Source: Paraspadella gotoi (Eukaryota; Chaetognatha). From it: a DNA stretch of 64,000 nucleotides. Numbering within the stretch: the stretch's first letter is position 1; each line of letters begins with the position of its first letter. This document shows, piece by piece, positions 55,929 through 64,000 of this stretch. Where the stretch lies: NCBI GenBank assembly GCA_051294375.1, contig CM119263.1:13192199-13256198 (forward strand), given 5' to 3'. A model generated the notes under the pieces. The model saw nothing but the letters and a program-made list of their open reading frames with translations. It searched no databases and was not told the origin of the DNA. A program made the translations under genes and the position numbers.

Positions 55929-57333
55929 AAAAACTCTGGCAGGTTAGGATTTGAACCCGGTACAGAATGGTCCCAAGCTGAGTAGATTTACTCAATAAGC
56001 CACCGGGGGCAACGACTAAAAAGGTTTACTGCCTTATGAGCATGGTGAACTAGGAAAGCCCGACTACATGTTCGCCTCGCTAAAATGATGAAAGCTTAAA
56101 GATATTTCCATAAATTTGTACAGGAATAAAATATAGTCTTATCCACCACTGGTGAAATTTTTTGGAGAATATTACCAGTCGTTTTAAATCTAAAAACGGC
56201 TGCTCTATTAGCAATTTGCAGTTTAAAACTCTTTCTTTCTGAAACAGGTGTGTGGGTTCCATCCTGCCTGATAATATGTTTTATTTTATTGTATAAGGCA
56301 TTATTGCTGACCCACTGGCCAGTTGTTATTATTCAAAGATATAAATATATGTTATACTTTCATGCAACTATATAAACAATTTTATACATATCTTCTTTTT
56401 CAAATTTTAAGATATTAGGGGAAGAATAGAATTATAAAGTTGTCATTAAATAATTGAAAGAATATCATTTTGGAAAAACAGCCGGCTGTTATCTTATTGT
56501 ACAGGAAAATCGTTTGTGAGTTCAAATCCTGGTCGGGTTTTCCTTTCTTTGAAATTATTTGAATATCCTAAGATCCTTATGCCTTTATATTGAATAGTGC
56601 CATGTCAGTAAAGAAATATAGTTTTTATATCACTTATTTCAGTTACAAAGTTTTGCCAACGTAAATATTCCTGACACATGTTTATCTATTCCTGGGAAAA
56701 TTTGTACAAATTTATTGATGATTTCTAATCTGTTTCATTTGACGTTGCAATAAGATAGTGGTTCTTTTTTAACTAAATGTTTGGTGGTTCAATACTACCC
56801 AAAATAAATTCATTTCTTGCTCTGTTAATAAAGAAATAAAAGAAATCAAACAGGTTGTTGTTGTCTATATCTTTAGGTTTTCAGGTTTGAATAAATTAAA
56901 TAATTTGGCCAATTGTTTTCTTCAAGATTTTTTTGTCGTCACTCTCTCTTCTCTATCTTCTCTCTGTCACTTAACATTTACTTGGAATTTTGAATTTAGA
57001 ATTTTAAAATTTTAACTAAAATTTAATTTTTTTTAAATTAAATTTTTTAATTAAAATGAATAATAATTTAATGTCGAATTTTGTTTTAAAATAAAAAGAG
57101 TTAAGTTTTTAAAGCAATAAATTGTTATGCTATTTTCTTTGTTTTTTAATTATTTGGAAACGTTAAAAAGTATCTCTAAGCGGCACTCTTTAGATTTTTA
57201 TTTTTAAATATTTTAAAATTGAAGATTTAAACAAAAGGTTTAAGTTTTAAGGAAAAAGCCACCAATCGTAATTAAACAAATACGACCCAATAGAAATCCT
57301 CGGTCAACTTTTCTTTTTATATTTCAACCAATA

Positions 57334-57507
57334 ATGGAGCCGGTTCACTGCCTTCCGTCACAAGCGGGTCACAAAGCAGTCACAGCCGGTCACAAGGCGG
57401 CACACACGGCAACAAGCAGTCACAAATTTCGTGCGACCGAGTGTGACGGTTCACACGGGTCACAAACGTCGCACTTTTCAGCCAATATCAGAAGCGCTGG
57501 AAAATAA
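57334..57507 (+). CDS. Candidate ORF with Gly-His-Lys-type repeats, 57 codons
   Basis: AACCAATAATGGAGCCGG: ATG after CCAAT-like motifs and a TATATTTC. The frame reads MEPVHCLPSQAGHKAVTAGH, then KAAHTATSSHKFRATECDGS, then HGSQTSHFSANIRSAGK and TAA. Loosely repeated GTCACA/GGTCAC units underlie the His-rich pattern. His and Cys content would suit metal binding, which is inference only. Identical copy on the left arm (42218-42391, minus). Family unknown. Confidence 0.36.
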   Translation: MEPVHCLPSQAGHKAVTAGHKAAHTATSSHKFRATECDGSHGSQTSHFSANIRSAGK

Positions 57508-58175
57508 GGAAGAAAAATAAAATTTCATTTCTTCTCTTCTTCTTCTTCTTCTTCTTCTTTCTTCTACTTCTTTCTTCTCCACCCCCTCTCTTCTCTCAAT
57601 CCCGAAATATCCTATCGAATATAAACAAGACGTCTTGTTCAATCTTTGATGCTTCCCACGCTACGGATTGCATCAGTATTATATTTCAGTATCAATTTCA
57701 AACTATTTCAAAATCTCCAAAATTCTAAAAAAGAAAAAATTACAGTTTGTTAAAAGAGTTTTTTTTGAACATCCACGGACGCTAGATTTATCGAAACTTC
57801 AACGATTTTTAGTATTTAGAGAAGTAAAACGAATGTTCCATTACTATGCAGTTCTCGCAATGACGCATCACAAATCGGCGTTCTTATCCTTCTTTTTTTT
57901 TTTGTGTGGCGGGAAAAAGCCTACAAAGTTTGGATCCTCAGCGGAAGAAGATGAAAAAAAGGAAAAGAGAAAATAATAAGAGAAAGAGTAAGCGAGGAAA
58001 AAAAAATTTCATATCTAATTATTTGTCGTCTTTCTTTTTCTTTCGGTTTCTAAATTCTGGAATAATCTTACGTTTTTTCTCGGGATAAGTTTCTCTCAAC
58101 TTTCTTTCTTTCTTTTCTTTCTTTCTTTCTTTCTTTCTTCTTTCTTTCTTTTCTTTCTTTCTTTCTTTCTTCTTT

Positions 58176-58208
<33 letters not shown>

Positions 58209-58544
58209 TTTCTCTAGAGGAACTTGTCTGCCGCTTCACCGGGACTACTTTTTTTTCCAAAGCAGATGGCGAGAAATTAAAAAAAAAATTTTTTTTTCGC
58301 AGTTTTGCGATTATTGGTTTCACCAGTCCCACTGCCTTCACTTCTTTACACCAAAACCAAACCTTTCCCTTTTCATTCTTTTTCATAATTTATTTTTTAT
58401 ATTCTTTCATCTCTCTTCTCCCTTCCTCTCTTCCTCTCATCTTCGATTTCCCTTCCCTACCCTACTTCCGCCTCATCCTCCCTCTCTCCCTCCCAATATT
58501 TCCATCGTGCCGGTCTCATCGGCGCCGCTGTCCGGTGTCCAGAT

Positions 58545-58585
<41 letters not shown>

Positions 58586-58702
58586 TCTCTCTCTCTCTCT
58601 CTCACTCATTCCTCTCTGCCTCGGAAATTCATTATGCATGGAAAAAAAAAAAAGAAAGAAACGGGCTACGCGGGGCTTCCTCTTTCTTTCTCTCTCTCTC
58701 TC

Positions 58703-58747
<45 letters not shown>

Positions 58748-58766
58748 CTCTCTCTCTCTCTTCTGT

Positions 58767-61700
58767 TCGTCCCGCCCCCTCCTCCCTAAAACTTTCTTTT
58801 CCTTCTCTATTAAAAGAAGTAACTCTGTCTCAATCTAAAGTCGGCCGACCGCGAAGACCGCGAGAAAAAGTTTCACCTTTCGCTCCCAAAACTGGGGACG
58901 TGTGTCAATCACCGCGCCGATCGTCCGACGATGGTAGCTTTGGTTGGGAAAGGGGTTTCTGAGATGGGAAGGGAGATGGGAACCTTAAAGGAGCATGTCA
59001 GATGGCGCTTGAGATGGAATGGGAACTTTTGGAGTGCTGATAGTGAGGTTGAAGCTGAAAGAAAGGATGAAGATTGATAAAGAGTATTTGAAACTGTACA
59101 ATTTTTAACAGCTCATTATTTACGGGTATTTTCATTTCATTAACGAGGGAATTACAGATGAAACATTTGTTTTTTTTGAAGACTTCAGTGGATTTCATTT
59201 TGTTAAATTGGTAATAAACTCCGATCCTCATTCAATATAGTTCTCAAAGTTGTTCGTTTATTCGTTAATATTTTTATTCGTTGTTCATATCTAGACTTTT
59301 ATGAAGAGAAACCAGGAAGAAAGGATTAGCGTTCTTACAATGAGAGATTTTTTTCTCCTTCACATATCTTGGGTATTTAAATGAGTCATTATCTATGATT
59401 GGAATACGTTAACAAATTAATTTAAAAAAGTCTTTTAAAGTGTACGATAAAATTGATCCCGCGCAACACAGTCGGAGTACCTCAAGCTGAACACCCAAAT
59501 CGGCTTACAGCACTTCACTCTGGGTGCAACCTTTTGCACGCACTCTCCGTCGGTTTCTCCGCTTGCGTGCAAGTCCGTTGCCTGGGAGCGATTTGCAAAT
59601 TGATTTTCATAATCCGCGGTCTCCCTTTCTTTTTTTTTTCTTCTTCTTCTCGTATTGACCGAAGGTTTTGATCTTCGCCGCGGGTCCTGAAAGGGGGTGA
59701 CGCGGGCCGACCCGCTTAGTCGGGCGGCGCCTTTTCGGGCAAACCCCCTTTTTTAAAAAAAAAAGGAATGGGTCGGACTACTTTCGGGCGCCCGCCTCCT
59801 CGGACCGCCCCCTTTCGGGTATTTCTTCGATTTTCGTGTTCAGACGTTCAATCATTCCTTTTTTCGGCCTGATAGGGGGATGTTGCGTATTAATTTGCAT
59901 CCGTCAATAGCGGGGGAGAGACGGAGAGAGAGAGAGAGAGAGAAGAGAGAGGGAGAGAGAGAGAGAGAGAGGAGAGAAGAGAGAAGGAGAGGAGAGAGAG
60001 ACGAGAGAGAGAGAAAGAGGAGAAGAAGAGAGAATCGCGGTGTATTTTATGTCAAATTGTTCGAAAGGGGTTGCGTTGATCTGCCGCCGACAATGGGCGG
60101 CGATCGATGCATATTTTTTTTTTGCCTATTAATGGATTCTTTCTCGTTTATTATTCGGGTTTTGCCAAAAGGCCTAATATTTTTTTATCCAGATTCCAGT
60201 TGATAACGACATGGTTATATGCATCCTCTGTCATTCACATTGACTTTTTCTTCCTGTCAAAATCTATGAATGTCGAAAAAAAAAATGATGAAAAAAATTT
60301 TATTATTAAAATATTAAAGATTAAGGATTAGAAACATTAAAGATCATTGATAGCTATCAATATCAACTTTAACAACAACGAGATTATCGGCTCTATCAAT
60401 TTTTTTTTTGTTTATATAATTGGTCTCTGTTTCAAGTTCCTTTCCAGCTACAAACCTTGGGAGAATTTACCGACAGTAAAAAAAAAACCCTTCTCCTATA
60501 ATTTAATTGATGATGGCAGAAAAAACGGATGAGAAAGAAGAGAGGAGAAAAAAAAAAATCAGGATTCCTGCCTCATCCTCTTTGATGTCGCGTTGGGAGT
60601 CAGTTTTTCTTTTTTTCCCGCCTTTCATATTTATTCATGATTCTTCTGATTTAACAGTGGATGGGCTGGCGCCGAAGACGGGCAGAATCCGATGGGTTTG
60701 CTCCGTCAACCAGTGAGGAGCGGGCAGCTGCTTGGTCGGGCGCCGCGCCCGATCGAGGCTGCAGGGGCGAGGGAGGCGATTCGGGCTGGCGCGGGAAACT
60801 CGCCCGACCGTTTAGCGCTGCGAAATTCTGAGCCAGAGTAAGGGAGGGCGGGACAGCGAAACCTTGCGTTCAGGAAAGAGATACGCTTGAGAGAGAGAGA
60901 GAAGAAAAAATATTTTTACGGACGCAGGTTTTAGTGACACTCCTTCGGTTGAATCGAAACTAAAATGTCGTCAGCACTAAGCGGTTCTGAAATTCTGATA
61001 CTGCGGACGCTCGATAGTTCCAAACAAAGCTCCATGACCTCCGGATTATTCAGCAGCTGGGTACTTTTAATGAGATGTAGAATCTTCTAGAAATGCAGGA
61101 ATGGGAGCCAGCTGCAAGTAAAAAATTTACGCTGGTCGATCTAGTTAGAGGGGCGTTTGTGCAGACAGTCGGGGCTGCCTTTCATTCCGTAAATTTAATG
61201 GAGTTGGACCAGTTTTTTTAATAGCGTTTTGGGATAAAATTGGACCTTTTGTGCAAACTTTTTCACTTTTACGATAAACTAAACTTGAACAACAATCCAT
61301 GCTGCGGACTTGAACAAAAAGTCTGGAGGCAGGGAACTTATTTTCGAAACACGATTTGTATATTATTTAGAAAATTAAAAAACATATTCAATTTTTGCTA
61401 ATCGTTGTCAACTTTCTGACTTTTCTTCGGTTTCTTTTTTTCGTTTGTTATTTATACTTTCTCTTATTTTCTTGTCGCTTTTCTACGTTACAGTAGATTT
61501 TTCTTTTCATTCTTCACAATTGAATATTTCTTATCTTGTTCACATTCACGCCGTTTCTTTCGCATTTTTTTTTCCGATTTCGTTTTATTCCTAATTATGA
61601 ATTAGTTGTCGGTGGCTTTTCGTACTCTATTAGAAATTTGAGTGCGAATAACTGACTCTGAAACGGACCTAAACGTGGTAATTTTAGCATTATACTAAGT

Positions 61701-64000
61701 AATTAACAAAGGCCGAAATTCAAATGGAGAGATATAATTTTCAAACCTCAAAATCTCAAAAAATATTCAAAGGGAACGCCCCTCGAATCAACGCGAAGCA
61801 AATTTCCCGAGACATTTCGAAAATTAAAAAAAAAAAAAAACGTGGACTCAAGAGATTTCTGGGTGACGGGGTTTTAAAACCAACTAACCTGGAGGATTTA
61901 AATTTACTCGGACAAGGTTTTTGGAGGAAAAAAAATTTAAGGTTTTTCATGCTACAAAGGATTACGTATATAGCTACTATTACGTTATATACTCAGATGT
62001 GAGATCCATGAAAAAAAAAAAATGCTAAAACGTAGAAATACGCATCACGTATTTGCAAGGACTTTCAACAAAGGTTCTTCTCGTTCTTCCCTTTTTCCAT
62101 CCATTTCTTTTTTTCTTCAATGTGAATTTCTTGTTTGTCCTTTCTCTCACATGGTTTTTTCTCATCCTCAATCCACCCATCTAACGGCCAGGCGCCAACA
62201 ACTACGACCCCTCCCACACCACAACCGACCCTCCCACACCACAATCGACCCTCCCACCCCACAAATCGACCCTCCCACATTTCCAACCGACCCCCCACAC
62301 CACAATCGACCCCCACACCAAATTACCTCCCACACCATAACCGACCCCTCCCACGGCCACAAACCGGACCCTCCCACACCACAATCGACCCTCCCACACC
62401 ACAATCGAGCCCTCCCACAGCCCGAACTACGGGACCCTCCACACACCATCGAACTTCGACTCCCACACGCACAATCTGACCCTCCACACCATACCGATTC
62501 CCTCCCCGTCCACAAACTCAGACCCTCCCTAACACCACCAAATCGAACCCCTCCCACACACAACCGACCCTCACCACCTCCTATAGCCACCACGACCAAA
62601 ATCGACAAGACGTCGCCAGTAAGGGGCGCTTCTCCAAGAAAAGTCGTTTGTTCTTTGGCGTCGATGTGTTTGCGTTCCTCGATGTCTGTGGTTTTGTAAC
62701 GAGTTTAGCCATAACCGTGGTAAATTTCTTTTGTTTTTTTTAATGCGAAAATCTCCAAACCTTTGTTGTAATTGGTAATATTCTTCTTTAGTTAGTAATC
62801 GGAATTTGAGAAGGAAAGTTAAATATTAAGAATATATAATATAAATTATAATAACTCGATGCTTCAAATGCCGCAATCTCCGCTATTCAAAACTCCGTAT
62901 AAAACGCATTTAAACGGCGCCGCGTCGCCCCGGCGGCGCCGACCGCGAATGTTTAGACAGAGTCTATAAGAGTCTAGGTGTTGCTATGGGTGGTGAATAG
63001 CGTCGGGTCGGGGTCCCATGCGCGCCATTAGGACGCAACGTCAACCGTCCCTTTCCGTCTTCGGCGCGAGAAGCGGATGAAAAATCAACTTTCGCCCAGA
63101 CCGACAACCCTGGAAGGAGGAGGAGGAAGAGGAGGAGAGTGAGTCGGCGAGAGAGAGGGGGGGGGGAAAGTGAAAGAGGGAAGAAAAAAAAGGTTAAGAA
63201 AAATATGATTGTTAAGGAAAGGAAAAAAGGAATAAAAGGGCAGGAAACGGTTGAAAAAAAGGAGGAAGAAAGATGCATTTTAATTAAAATCTCTACGACC
63301 AAATAAATCATTTTTTTTACGAATTAAGTTAAAGATATGTATATTCAGATAATCAGTCTTTTTTTAAAAATCTAAAACCCAGATCTTCCGACCTATTTTG
63401 CTATCTGCTCTTCAATTCGCTTACCCTCACCTCACCCTTGTTTTTTCATGCTTCCCTTCCTATCACAACGCCGCCCTGACCCGAAACACGCCGACGCTTC
63501 GCTCGATTTTGGGCCGTTTTTCGGGTACCGCGCGCAGAATCCTGACGACCTGGGCGGTCCGAATACGCACGCTTCCTTCTCCGCCATTTCGGTTTCCATC
63601 GAGAAAAAAAAACTGCAATGGAATCGATTTTGTCGGTCGTGATTGTTCGTTTGACGATGACGTTTGACAGAGGTCACTCGACGAATTGTCAGGCGACCTC
63701 AGAGGAGAGAGTGAGTTCCTTTCGGGCGCCGGCGCGGCTCGGGCCGCCGTCGGTGGGCCGGGCGTCGGTCGAACAACCTCGCTATCACTCGATTTCTGAC
63801 CCATTGACCCAGAATCTTCGTCCTCCGTTTCCTTTCGCTTCCGCCGTCGATCTCCTCGCAATTCCGCCCACTCCTCGTCCCCTCTTCCTCTTCCTCCCTT
63901 CGTCTGCTACCAATAGACTCTTTTCTCCATTCCCTCTCAGCCCCATGAGACTGGACTGACTTTTAGCCCCTTTTTCTCCGACCGATATCTTTCCTCGCCT
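58767..64000. repeat. Long direct repeat, copy 2 (noisy), runs off the window
   Basis: Same order as 46141-51200. The coordinate offset grows from 12626 (at 58767) to 12699 (61301) and 12790 (63851), a net 164 extra bases in ~4.9 kb, mostly single-base insertions. Small frames of copy 1 are broken here. Confidence 0.95.
59440..63650. pseudogene. Frame-broken counterparts of the copy-1 ORFs
   Basis: Counterparts of 46757-46945 (about 59.44-59.62 kb), 47348-47536 (60.05-60.23), 47726-47962 (60.43-60.66), 48011-48562 (60.71-61.27), 48977-49321 (61.69-62.04) and 50676-50857 (63.44-63.65) are recognisable but interrupted by indels. I read these as sequence error and not as decay. Confidence 0.6.

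Larger units (their letters stand above)
53615..58760. repeat. Palindrome 3, right arm
   Basis: Begins CATATTAGTATTTGTGCAGA, the exact complement of the sequence that ends the left arm at the gap (46110). No indels against the left arm up to about 57.52 kb, then indel-rich to 58.76 kb, where it joins the second copy of the direct repeat without a gap. Confidence 0.96.

Overview
The window looks like intergenic and gene-poor DNA from a eukaryotic, probably invertebrate, nuclear genome. The evidence is long AG/CT, AAAG, GAC and AAG microsatellites, AT-rich stretches with no operon-like gene packing, splice-like signals beside open frames, tRNA-derived (SINE-like) modules, and isolated short frames instead of long genes. 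I could not assign a taxon and recognise no named gene, so every CDS below is an unnamed candidate. There is no bacterial operon, CRISPR array, rRNA gene or convincing intact tRNA gene.

The dominant feature is duplication, and most of it looks like an assembly product. Seven gaps are exactly 25 N, a placeholder length. At two of them (21917-21941 and 24449-24473) another copy of the locus shows the flanks abutting with nothing missing. At a third (1130-1154) the same ~90 bases occur on both sides. The large repeats are: (1) a ~1.85-kb unit at 19.73-24.36 kb in two full copies and one partial copy, continuing into a palindrome whose other arm runs to the gap at 30249; (2) a tandem duplication at 35.83-37.53 kb beside the gap at 35740; (3) a small palindrome at 39.95-42.19 kb; (4) a large inverted repeat, 40.98-46.11 against 53.615-58.76 kb, whose inner 3.9 kb is colinear base for base; (5) a direct repeat of 46.14-51.2 kb at 58.77-64.0 kb, where the second copy carries a steadily growing excess of inserted bases. 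Frames that are open in one copy are broken in the copy next to a gap, as expected if gaps were filled with uncorrected long reads.

Region by region: 0-19 kb is microsatellite-rich with scattered candidate exons, a tRNA-like element at 2.1 kb, a strongly acidic frame pair at 13.86-14.6 kb and an overlapping pair of minus-strand frames at 18.9-19.3 kb, the first with a signal-peptide-like start. 19.7-30.7 kb is the first duplicated/palindromic block, with one good candidate terminal exon repeated in it. 30.7-39.5 kb holds the better single-copy candidates: 31812-32012, the 188-codon ATG frame at 33854-34420 and the acidic-tailed frame at 34980-35492, plus a compositionally odd, bacterial-looking patch at about 37.8-38.4 kb. 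40-58.8 kb is the second palindrome, with tRNA-like modules and a TIR-bearing element. 46-51 kb, with its noisy copy at 58.8-64 kb, has several small frames and a C-rich minisatellite. 51.2-53.6 kb is unique and has the cleanest internal-exon signature (52627-52859) and a long minus-strand frame (53431 downwards).

I see no evidence for a coherent multi-gene system. The most useful results are the case for assembly-inflated palindromes and the short list of candidate exons.
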